Source: Enterobacter chuandaensis (GTDB taxonomy: Bacteria > Pseudomonadota > Gammaproteobacteria > Enterobacterales > Enterobacteriaceae). From it: a stretch of 64,000 bases of DNA. The notes beneath the pieces are model-generated. The model had not been told where the DNA came from. It saw nothing but the letters and a program-made list of their open reading frames with translations, and made no database searches. The translations under genes were made by a program, and so were the position numbers. Each line of letters opens with the position of its first letter. Position 1 is the stretch's first letter. The stretch is from contig NZ_QZCS01000001.1 in NCBI RefSeq assembly GCF_003594915.1, positions 372,001-436,000 of the forward strand, read 5' to 3'. Below are positions 57,144-64,000 of this stretch, one piece after another.

Positions 57144-58424
57144 TTAATGTTTGGCCGGTTCAACCGGGGCGGTATCTAAAGCCGGAGCAAAGGGTCGTGA
57201 GACATCGCGCGTCGACTGGCAGCGCGACAGCGTAAAGGCGGAAATCAGCGTAAACATCAGGGCGCAGCAGCCCATCAGCAGATAGGTATGCTCAAAGCCT
57301 ATCCTGTCGTACAGGTAGCCGGCAGGCGGAGCGACCACAATCGAGCCCACATAAATCATCGCCTGGTAGCCCAGCAGATACATCGTGGCGTTAACCCGAC
57401 GATGGAAATGTTCGGCGATGTATTTGAAGACCGAAATCAGCAGCAGCGCGATCTCGACGCCATAAAACGGTTTGATGATGGAGATAACAATCGGGTCGCT
57501 GGTCAGCCCGGATGCGATCAGCCGTGCTCCTACCACGCAGCCGCAGAACAGCAGGCCGCGCTTCGCGCCGTAGTGGTTCACCAGCCACGGGATAAACATC
57601 ATCATCACGAACTCCATCCCCGACTGGACGGTGCTCAGGTAGCCGTACCAGGCATTACCCTGCTCTTTGGTGGCGAAGAACGACACAAAGTAGCGCGGGA
57701 ACTGCTGCTCGGCGATAAACATCATCCACGCCACCCCGGCAACGTAGAGGCTGAACATCCAGAATTTGCGGTTTTTCAGCAGCATCAGCACGTCGGCAAA
57801 AACGATCTTATTGGCGGAGATGACGCTGTTGTTGCACAGCTGCTCGTCGCCGATTTTGAGGCTCATCAGCACCAGCAGCATCAGTACCGAGGTACCGCTG
57901 CTGAGCAGAAAGTTGGCCAGCGGCGTGAAATTAAACAACAGCCCGGAGACCGAAGCCGCCATCGCCCAGCCCAGTGAACCCCACATTCTGATGCGGCCAA
58001 ACTCCAGCCCGTACAGGCGGCTAAAGCGGTCGGCGTAAGATTCAGACGCCGCCACGCCGGCGTACCAGCCCAGGCTCAGATACAGCGCGCCAATGATAAT
58101 CCCCACCATTGCATGGCTTTGCAGCAGCGGCTGGTACACCAGCGCGAAGAACGGCGCCATCAGCGCAGAAATGGCGCAGACAAAATAGAGCAGCCACTTG
58201 CTCATGCCGATTTTGTCCATGATGTAGCCGTACACCGGCTTCAGGACCACCGCGAAGACGCCGTTGATGGCGAACACGCTGCCGATGGTGACGCTATCGA
58301 GTCCCACTTTCTGGCTCAGCCATAAGGCGTACAGGCCAAAGCTGGATGACCAGGTGAAGAAGTAAAGAAAAATAAAGGTACTCATTTTGTACTGTGCGGC
58401 GCGGACGGACGATGATGTGCTCAT
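57144..58424 (-). CDS. LacY-like oligosaccharide:H+ symporter (MFS, OHS family)
   Basis: 426 residues, 12 membrane helices. The LacY-type start is clear (FFTWSSSFGLYALWLSQKVG) together with FAINGVFAVVLKPVYGYIMDKIG and FGRIRMWGSLGWA. It should import disaccharides with protons, here presumably unsaturated uronide oligosaccharides. Its ATG overlaps the stop of the DUF2264 gene (ATGA), so the two are coupled. Confidence 0.88.
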   Translation of the reverse strand: MSTSSSVRAAQYKMSTFIFLYFFTWSSSFGLYALWLSQKVGLDSVTIGSVFAINGVFAVVLKPVYGYIMDKIGMSKWLLYFVCAISALMAPFFALVYQPLLQSHAMVGIIIGALYLSLGWYAGVAASESYADRFSRLYGLEFGRIRMWGSLGWAMAASVSGLLFNFTPLANFLLSSGTSVLMLLVLMSLKIGDEQLCNNSVISANKIVFADVLMLLKNRKFWMFSLYVAGVAWMMFIAEQQFPRYFVSFFATKEQGNAWYGYLSTVQSGMEFVMMMFIPWLVNHYGAKRGLLFCGCVVGARLIASGLTSDPIVISIIKPFYGVEIALLLISVFKYIAEHFHRRVNATMYLLGYQAMIYVGSIVVAPPAGYLYDRIGFEHTYLLMGCCALMFTLISAFTLSRCQSTRDVSRPFAPALDTAPVEPAKH

Positions 58425-60259
58425 AGCGATGCCTCCGGGGCCAGAACGAGCGTCGTTTCTTGTCGTGCCGTCACGAAGCGTACCGCGTCATCGCTAATGA
58501 TGGCCTGTGGGCAGCGTTGCGGGTCGAAGTCGGCGGCATTTCCCGCCCACACCGCGCTGATTAACACATGCTTGCCGGGGTCAAGTTCACCGCGCAGCAG
58601 CGGCACCGCCGCGCGCTCGGCGAACAGCAGATTACTGTTTGGCGGCGTCAACACCGTCTCGCCGCGACGGGCGTGCGGGTGTAAACAGAAAATGGCTGAG
58701 ACATCCCGGGCATTGCGTAACCAGCAGGCGCTGTCACTTTCGTGGACCTGCGGCTGCGGGCGGTTCGCCAGGCTAAAGCCTCCCTCCGCGCAGTCCAGCG
58801 CGCGCCGGGTATTGATACGATGGACGCGCAGCTGCCAGTCGCCCAGCGCCAGCAGCCAGCTCTCAATGACTACATCGCGCCACGGCAGCCAGCGGCTGTA
58901 AATGGTGCCGTCAGCGGTGACCACGTGCTGGCATTCACGGCGCCCACGCCAGTAGTTATCCTTTTCGGCCAGCAGCAGCATCGAATCGGGCGCGGCATGG
59001 TTCAGGCCGTAGCGCCCGCGTTCGATGGTGAAGCCAAAGCGGGTGGAATAGGCAAATTTGCAGTATTTCGCTTCGGTATTGACGAAGTTGTTCAGCTCCA
59101 GCTGACCGGACGTCAGCATCCACAGGTGGTCGGCCTGATGCACCACCACCTGATCCGCGTGGGCTATCGTGTGCTGCGCGGGCAACGGCGGCAGCGGCAG
59201 CTCAGCCGCCTGCCAGAAGGCATTGCCCTCATCTAATGCCAGCACCAGCAGGGTCTTCAGGCCCCAGTATGGCGAACCCGGCGCGTTGTAGTCTTCCGCC
59301 ATCGCCAGGTTCGGATAGCTGTAACCGACGCTCAGTACGCCGTCGCGGTCGAATATCGGCTGCTTCAGCCACCAGCGCAGATGGCGCAAGACGATGCCCT
59401 TCATCACGCCGGGCGAAAAGACCTCCAGCCCGGCGAAGGCCGCCGCACTCCAGAACGCCACCTCGGCAAAGCGGTAGGTCAGGCTACGGCCAAACGGGAT
59501 CGCCGCGCCATCTTCGGCAAAGAAATGGATGAAGTCAGAGGAGAAACGCGCGGCCCGGTCACACAGCGTTGCACAACGCTTTGGATCGACCCCGGCCATG
59601 AGCTTCGAGTAAATCAGGCCATAGAAATGAAAGCCCATCGAGATGTAATAGTCACGCGGCCGCCCCGGACCATCGGAGTACCAGCCATCGCCGAGATAGT
59701 AGTGCTCGATGGCAGCAAAATGATTTTCCAGCACCTGCGGGTTGGTGGGCATGCCGCAATAATGGAAGCCAACCTGCACCAGAATCGGAAAGAAGTGCCA
59801 GTTGTTATCGGGGATTTCCTGGGTCTCGCACTGCTTTAGCCAGCGCCATAAATTCTCTTTCTCCGTCTCGGTGAAGTGCGCCAGTACGGTATCGCCCGCC
59901 AGCGCCAGCAGCAGCCCGTAGGCCGCCATCTCGACGATTCGCTGATCGTAAGGCGCCACGTCGCCCCAGTAATCGGCATGCTGCGGATTGGTGCCGTTTT
60001 TTATCGCCTGTATATAGAAAGAGAAGTGCTGCGGCTCGCTGCCGCCAGCCAACAGCGGCGTTACCCCCCACAGCAGGCGGGAAAACGTTTCCATGCTCGC
60101 GACCTGCTGGCCGTAGTGAGCGGTAAAGTTCGCTAAATCAATGCGGCTGGCGTCTTTTTTAAAAAAGGGCGCCACCGCGTTCAGCATGTCGTTGACCAGC
60201 CGTAGCACCTCTTCCCGGCTTGTCAGTGGATTATCCAGATGAATGTTTTCAGGTTGCAC
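58421..60259 (-). CDS. DUF2264 protein, first gene of the uronide operon
   Basis: 612 residues from a GTG at 60259 that follows GGGAGG; an ATG at 60274 (617 residues) has no SD. The N-terminal part matches DUF2264 (ASMETFSRLLWGVTPLLAGG; IQEIPDNNWHFFPILVQVG-like block; GDGWYSDGPGRPRDYY). The alpha/alpha-toroid plus beta layout resembles polysaccharide lyases or hydrolases. No signal peptide is seen. No member function is known to me; its place with GH88 and a symporter suggests action on uronide oligosaccharides. Confidence 0.8.
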   Translation of the reverse strand: MQPENIHLDNPLTSREEVLRLVNDMLNAVAPFFKKDASRIDLANFTAHYGQQVASMETFSRLLWGVTPLLAGGSEPQHFSFYIQAIKNGTNPQHADYWGDVAPYDQRIVEMAAYGLLLALAGDTVLAHFTETEKENLWRWLKQCETQEIPDNNWHFFPILVQVGFHYCGMPTNPQVLENHFAAIEHYYLGDGWYSDGPGRPRDYYISMGFHFYGLIYSKLMAGVDPKRCATLCDRAARFSSDFIHFFAEDGAAIPFGRSLTYRFAEVAFWSAAAFAGLEVFSPGVMKGIVLRHLRWWLKQPIFDRDGVLSVGYSYPNLAMAEDYNAPGSPYWGLKTLLVLALDEGNAFWQAAELPLPPLPAQHTIAHADQVVVHQADHLWMLTSGQLELNNFVNTEAKYCKFAYSTRFGFTIERGRYGLNHAAPDSMLLLAEKDNYWRGRRECQHVVTADGTIYSRWLPWRDVVIESWLLALGDWQLRVHRINTRRALDCAEGGFSLANRPQPQVHESDSACWLRNARDVSAIFCLHPHARRGETVLTPPNSNLLFAERAAVPLLRGELDPGKHVLISAVWAGNAADFDPQRCPQAIISDDAVRFVTARQETTLVLAPEASL

Positions 60260-60370
60260 AGGGTCCTCCCGCATTACACGAGGGTAGAGATAAGTTATTG
60301 TTATTAGGCTTTTTTAAAGCCACACGTGCGACGTCTGAATGAAGAGTAACTGCTTTTATTCCCGGCGCTG

Positions 60371-60386
60371 AGTGAGCAGACTCACA
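60371..60386. promoter_or_regulatory. Candidate CRP site between the uronide operon and araC-type gene
   Basis: AGTGAGCAGACTCACA matches TGTGA-N6-TCACA at nine of ten positions. It is located 112 bases before DUF2264 and 103 before the AraC gene. Catabolite activation of the divergent pair is likely. Confidence 0.65.
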
Positions 60387-60488
60387 AAATTAAACCGCCA
60401 TTTCATTTTTGCTGGATTTTGTCGATCGGGAGGGGGATAAATTACAAATGATGGCCTAAAAATTTAAATCTGTTGTTCTGGAGGTAAA

Positions 60489-61355
60489 ATGGGTGAAACG
60501 CAGCTGCTGGAACGCATAACGCTCGATCGGCAGGCCATTTCTTTTAACCGCATGTACACTACCAGCGCGATTTACTACCACTGGCATCAATGCGTTGAAT
60601 TGCTCTATATTTCCAGCGGCTACGGCATCGTGGTGGTGGATAACCAGCACTACACCGCCCGTCCGGGGCGATTATTTATCTTCCCTCCCTTCCGTTTGCA
60701 CAAAGTGCAGGTCGATCATAGCGATAAGAACCCCTACCACCGCACTACCATGCACATTGAGCAATCGGTCGTCGAAAGTGCCCTCGGCGCCTTCCCTCGC
60801 CATCAGGCCCGGTTCGCCGCGCTGGCCGCCAGCAATCCGCCAGCACAGATTTACGATCTCAGCGAACATGCGGCGTTTATCGAGAGGATCCTTGAACAGT
60901 TTCAGCGCCTGGAGGGCTACGAACAGACCGAGGCCTGTGAAGTGGCATTTCTGGTGATGCAGCTCATGACGTTTCTGCCCGAACAGCCGCAGCCCTACCC
61001 GCCGCGCCAGCAGACCGTCGCCTCGCGGATTATGAGCTGGGTCGAAGCCCACTATGCCCGCAAGTTTTCGCTCGACCAGCTGGCCCACAACCTGGGGCTT
61101 TCGCGCAGCTATACCTCACGCATTTTCCGCCAGCAGACCGGCGGTACCATCCACGAATATTTGCTGACCCGGCGAATAAAAAGCAGCTGCGAGCTGTTAC
61201 GGTACAGCGATGAGCCTATTGACGCCATCGCCCTGGCCGTCGGGTTTAGTGAGGTAACCTATTTCATTACCTGCTTTAAAAAGATGATGCGTCAGACGCC
61301 ACTGCAGTATCGACGAAGTCACCTCAGCGCCAGAACGTCCTGTTCGCGTATTTGA
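60489..61355 (+). CDS. AraC-family regulator
   Basis: 288 residues. An N-terminal cupin sensor (YHWHQCVELLYISSGYG; RPGRLFIFPPF) and a C-terminal double helix-turn-helix (about residues 185-280: KFSLDQLAHNLGLSRSYTSRIFRQQTGGTIHEY and the second PLQYRRS half). Divergent from the DUF2264 operon with a GGAGG SD sequence, it is the probable sugar-responsive activator of that operon. Confidence 0.88.
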   Translation: MGETQLLERITLDRQAISFNRMYTTSAIYYHWHQCVELLYISSGYGIVVVDNQHYTARPGRLFIFPPFRLHKVQVDHSDKNPYHRTTMHIEQSVVESALGAFPRHQARFAALAASNPPAQIYDLSEHAAFIERILEQFQRLEGYEQTEACEVAFLVMQLMTFLPEQPQPYPPRQQTVASRIMSWVEAHYARKFSLDQLAHNLGLSRSYTSRIFRQQTGGTIHEYLLTRRIKSSCELLRYSDEPIDAIALAVGFSEVTYFITCFKKMMRQTPLQYRRSHLSARTSCSRI

Positions 61356-61391
61356 ACGTCATTAACAGATCGAAAGGGGTTTTCTGCGCAT

Positions 61392-61424
61392 AAAAAAACC
61401 CAGGTCGCATAACGACCTGGGTTT
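61392..61424 (-). terminator. serT terminator (also at the araC-type gene end)
   Basis: AAACCCAGGTCG-N8-CGACCTGGGTTT, with a run of A on the left that gives the U-tract for minus-strand transcription from the tRNA. It lies between the two convergent genes and could serve both. Confidence 0.9.
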
Positions 61425-61430
61425 CAAATT

Positions 61431-61518
61431 TGGCGGAAGCGTAGAGATTCGAACTCTAGAACCCTTTCGGGTCGCCGGTTTTCAAGACCGGTGCCTTCAA
61501 CCGCTCGGCCACGCTTCC
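61431..61518 (-). tRNA. serT: tRNA-Ser (UGA)
   Basis: The minus strand reads as an 88-nucleotide class II tRNA: acceptor GGAAGCG/CGCTTCC, anticodon loop CTTGAAA with anticodon TGA, a long variable arm (CGACCCGAAAGGGTTC), the T-loop GTTCGAATC and an encoded CCA end. It decodes UCA/UCG-type serine codons. E. coli serT has the same anticodon and length. Confidence 0.98.
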
Positions 61519-61793
61519 AAAGTGAGGCGCACTATAAACATCTATTAGCGCCTTGTAAAGCAGGAATTTTTCGATTTTTGCCTGCAGGCGTTTGACTGCG
61601 CAAAAAGTCACCCGGACGCTTACCTGCCCTCCCTCCTTCCCCCCTTGTACATACCGTTACACAGCAACGCTCATCCTTTTAAATCACTGTGGTATAGAAT
61701 GCCCAAAAAAATAGACGGCCATGTGTTTTGTAATGGTAATAAATCCGGATAACACGGGTTTTACGCATTACTGTCATAGCGCCTTACTGGTTG
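61519..61793. other. Gap between serT and the dlt-like operon
   Basis: About 275 bases, AT-rich on the right side, holding the divergent serT promoter and that of the dlt-like genes. No direct copy of the tRNA end (att-like repeat) was seen. Confidence 0.5.
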
Positions 61794-62933
61794 ATGATGA
61801 AAATCAAAAATACGTTTTGCTTACATATCCTGATGGCCGTTTTGGCCATTTTAGCCCTGAGTTTTCACCCGCTGGTGACAAGCTTTGATCCGCCGCTTAA
61901 ATTTCAGCCGCTGATCAAATCTATGTCAGGGACGACAAAAGAACAGGCGGAAAAAATAGCCACTATTTCCCATGCCTTAGAAGGGAATGCTATTTTCTTC
62001 CTTGGCGCGTCTGAGGTCGCCACGTCCGAAGATGAACATTACGCGGTCTATAATTATTTTAATAAGCAATTGCACCAGCCCGTCGTGGCATACGGCGATG
62101 CGTTTGTCGATGACGAAACGCAATTTCTACTCCTCTCGCGTTTTAAAAAAAGCCTTAACGCAAACAGTAAAGTGGTGCTGCTTCTGGCACCTGACGGATT
62201 TTATTCAAAAGGTCTGCCGCCCGCTATCTATGCGGACAATTTTCCGGGTTCCATTTTTAATCCACTGATGAAAGATCCGCAGGCGCGCCCGTTACTGGTT
62301 AATTACCTGAAGCATATTGATGCGAAAGAGATAAGCCATTTAACCTTCGGGCAAATGCGCGTGTATGGCTGGCATCCGGCGCTGATGTGGGACGAGCTAA
62401 GTTTTCAGTTTGCAAACTTCTGTACCCTGATCAAAAACGACTGGCTGTCGCTGCTCAACATTACGCCACAGACGGCGCAGCCCTGGCCTCAACAGCCAAC
62501 CGCCCGTCTTTCCCCTGACTGGGATAAAGCGCTGGCGAATGCCCGCGAGTTAAATAAAAAACGCCAGCAGAGCGCGGCCACGTTGTGGATGGACAAAACG
62601 ATTTACGACGAGGACGGTAAGCCGCAGCAGTGGGATGATACGCCGGTAGTGCCAGGGCAGTTCGCTGCGCTCAGGAAAACCGTCCAGCTTTTGAAAGCAC
62701 ATCACGTACAGGTAATTGCTATCGTCGACCCGGTTAACCCCTGGGCGCTTTACAATACTGACACCTTCCGCCCGTTTGATAAGCAAATTCAAACCATTCT
62801 GCAGGAGAACCAGATCCCGTATTTAGATATGTACGCCATGCCGTATCAGAACGGCTGGAACTGGGATCGTCTGCACCCTACCGAACTGGCCTGGGTGCCA
62901 ATGCTTCGCTTTATTGCACAGAGTTTTAAATAA
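61794..62933 (+). CDS. DltD-like SGNH protein
   Basis: 379 residues from the ATG at 61794; ATG at 61797 and TTG at 61791 are alternatives. One N-terminal membrane helix (about residues 8-28), then an SGNH-like domain with FLGASEVAT (the GxSE Ser, near 72) and DRLHPTEL near the end for Asp and His. DltD in Gram-positives completes D-alanine transfer to teichoic acids. The stop overlaps the start of the small DltX-like gene. It is notably AT-richer than the genes to its left. Confidence 0.82.
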   Translation: MMKIKNTFCLHILMAVLAILALSFHPLVTSFDPPLKFQPLIKSMSGTTKEQAEKIATISHALEGNAIFFLGASEVATSEDEHYAVYNYFNKQLHQPVVAYGDAFVDDETQFLLLSRFKKSLNANSKVVLLLAPDGFYSKGLPPAIYADNFPGSIFNPLMKDPQARPLLVNYLKHIDAKEISHLTFGQMRVYGWHPALMWDELSFQFANFCTLIKNDWLSLLNITPQTAQPWPQQPTARLSPDWDKALANARELNKKRQQSAATLWMDKTIYDEDGKPQQWDDTPVVPGQFAALRKTVQLLKAHHVQVIAIVDPVNPWALYNTDTFRPFDKQIQTILQENQIPYLDMYAMPYQNGWNWDRLHPTELAWVPMLRFIAQSFK

Positions 62934-63052
62934 TGAAAATCGCGATCCGTCTTTTTTTCCTTTATCTCCTGCTGGCAATTACCGTCGTTGCATGGATTGC
63001 CGTCGATGACAGCATGAGTATGCAGCTGCATTTTGAATATCAAAAATTCTGA
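62933..63052 (+). CDS. DltX-like 39-residue peptide
   Basis: This small gene lies between dltD and dltB, overlapping the dltD stop (TAATG) and ending six bases before dltB. One membrane helix (about residues 6-23) is followed by a short tail ending in FEYQKF (residues 34-39). The pattern FxYxxF with its Tyr36 is the known DltX signature in Gram-positives, where the Tyr is proposed to carry the acyl group across the membrane. It is too short for most ORF callers. Confidence 0.78.
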   Translation: MKIAIRLFFLYLLLAITVVAWIAVDDSMSMQLHFEYQKF

Positions 63053-63058
63053 GGCCGA

Positions 63059-64000
63059 ATGATGTACAGCTCAGGAATGTTTTTTGTCTGTTTATTTTCA
63101 TCCGCGCTGGCGTTTGCGCTGGTTAATCGTGTTTTACGCCATCGCCTGACCTGGCTTACTTCTTTATCCGTGGTGACAGCATTAGGCTGGGGGTATATTT
63201 TTCAGGGTGATTACATTGTCCCTCTGGCCGTCTTTTGCTGTTTTTATCTCTTCGCTACGCTAAAAGAAAAGGGATGGTTAAAAACCTGGCAGGCGATCGT
63301 TTTAACGCTGCTGCCCCTGTTTTTGATGAAATTACACCTTAATCATCATTTTGGCATGATCGGTCTCTCTTTTATGACGTTCCGCGCTGTGGATGTGCTG
63401 CTCTATCGCAGTAAAAAAGAGGGCCAGAATTTCCTGCACTATTTCTGCTATCTCTTTATGCCCTTTATTATTCTGGCCGGCCCGATGTATCGCTGGCGGA
63501 CATGGATGAGCGATGTGAATAAGCCGGTATTTGTCCTTAACCGTGAACAGTTTTTAACGGCGCTGGAGCAAATTATTACCGGCATTATCCAGAAGTTCCT
63601 GTTTGCCATGCTGATCGATTCGCTCGTCGTGCAGCCCTGGAGCCATAAGCCGTTTACCCTGACCGTGGGCGTGGTGATGTCGATTGCCTACAGCGCCTAC
63701 CTGTACTTTGATTTTGCGGGTTACAGCAATATGGCCATCGGTGCTGGCCGCCTGTTTGGGCTGAACATTCCGGCAAACTTCAACATGCCGCTTCTTGCGA
63801 AGAACCCGCAGGATTTCTGGCGCCGCTTCCACATCAGCCTATCCGAATGGCTGCGCGACGTGGTCTTCATGCCCGTCTATATGAACCTGATGAAGTTCAA
63901 CTTTTTCCGCCAGAACAAAACGCTGGCGCAAAATATCGGTATTTTTTGCACCCTGTTCTGCATGGGGGCGTGGAATGGCCTGGAACGCCATTACGTTATC
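63059..64000 (+). CDS. DltB-like MBOAT acyltransferase, partial (C-terminus cut by the window)
   Basis: At least 314 residues, hydrophobic with about eight membrane helices. MBOAT motifs are visible: FDFAGYSNMAIG (about 218-229), NPQDFWRRFHISLSEWLRD (about 248-266), and the conserved catalytic His (His311 in AWNGLERH). DltB passes D-alanyl from DltC to the outside acceptor. The gene continues beyond 64000, and dltA/dltC homologues may follow. ATG at 63062 is an alternative start. Confidence 0.85.
   Translation, partial: MMYSSGMFFVCLFSSALAFALVNRVLRHRLTWLTSLSVVTALGWGYIFQGDYIVPLAVFCCFYLFATLKEKGWLKTWQAIVLTLLPLFLMKLHLNHHFGMIGLSFMTFRAVDVLLYRSKKEGQNFLHYFCYLFMPFIILAGPMYRWRTWMSDVNKPVFVLNREQFLTALEQIITGIIQKFLFAMLIDSLVVQPWSHKPFTLTVGVVMSIAYSAYLYFDFAGYSNMAIGAGRLFGLNIPANFNMPLLAKNPQDFWRRFHISLSEWLRDVVFMPVYMNLMKFNFFRQNKTLAQNIGIFCTLFCMGAWNGLERHYVI

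Noticed and set aside
61431-61793. serT as the attachment site of an integrated island carrying the dlt-like genes
   Set aside because: The dlt-like genes lie on the 5' side of the tRNA, no integrase is seen, and no repeat of the tRNA 3' end was found in the window.

Overview
The window is a gene-dense, GC-rich enterobacterial chromosome segment. The gene content and order (efeUOB, putP/putA, rutR/rutABCDEFG, wrbA-yccJ-agp, serT) are those of the E. coli 22-23 min region. The inserted hpx and gan modules point to Enterobacter, Klebsiella or a close relative. No phage, insertion sequence or CRISPR array was seen. Intergenic REP elements occur at three places. All assignments were made by reading translations and motifs; no database search was run.

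Left part (1-22.9 kb): the Fur-type iron operon efeUOB (efeB is cut by the window edge), a CNT nucleoside transporter, a DUF3574 lipoprotein, the divergent proline genes putP/putA with GTTGCA operators between them, an LprI-like protein, and the uracil-degrading rut operon with its regulator and a sigma-54 promoter. Then come a DMT exporter, ymdF, wrbA-yccJ, agp, an HxlR regulator beside an SDR gene with a shared palindrome, the remnant of a second SDR gene, and a DedA protein.

Middle (22.9-35.5 kb): mgtE behind an M-box magnesium riboswitch, then a galactan-use locus: LacI-type regulator, LamB-like porin, ABC importer ganSPQ with a separate MsmX/MalK-type ATPase, secreted GH53 galactanase, GH42 beta-galactosidase, and an orphan PTS EIIB domain.

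Purine island (35.5-55.2 kb): nearly all hpx functions lie together: hpxFGHIJK, hpxU, hpxWXYZ, hpxSAB, hpxC-guaD, hpxQT and hpxODE. Together they can be read as guanine > xanthine > urate > 5-hydroxyisourate > OHCU > allantoin > allantoate > ureidoglycine > oxalurate > oxamate > oxalate plus ammonia. Sigma-54 (-24/-12) promoters precede hpxF, hpxW, hpxO and perhaps hpxQ. An ATA-N9-TAT NAC site between two GTATAC-type HpxS sites lies before hpxS. hpxR and the purine permease hpxP are not in the window.

Right part (55.3-64 kb): an apparently uncharacterised uronide-use operon (DUF2264 protein, LacY-like symporter, GH88 unsaturated glucuronyl hydrolase, DJ-1/PfpI protein) with a divergent AraC regulator and a CRP-like site; tRNA-Ser(UGA); and the start of a dlt-like operon (DltD-like, a 39-residue DltX-like peptide ending in FxYxxF, and an MBOAT DltB running off the end). 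This Gram-negative envelope-acylation locus is the most interesting item in the window.
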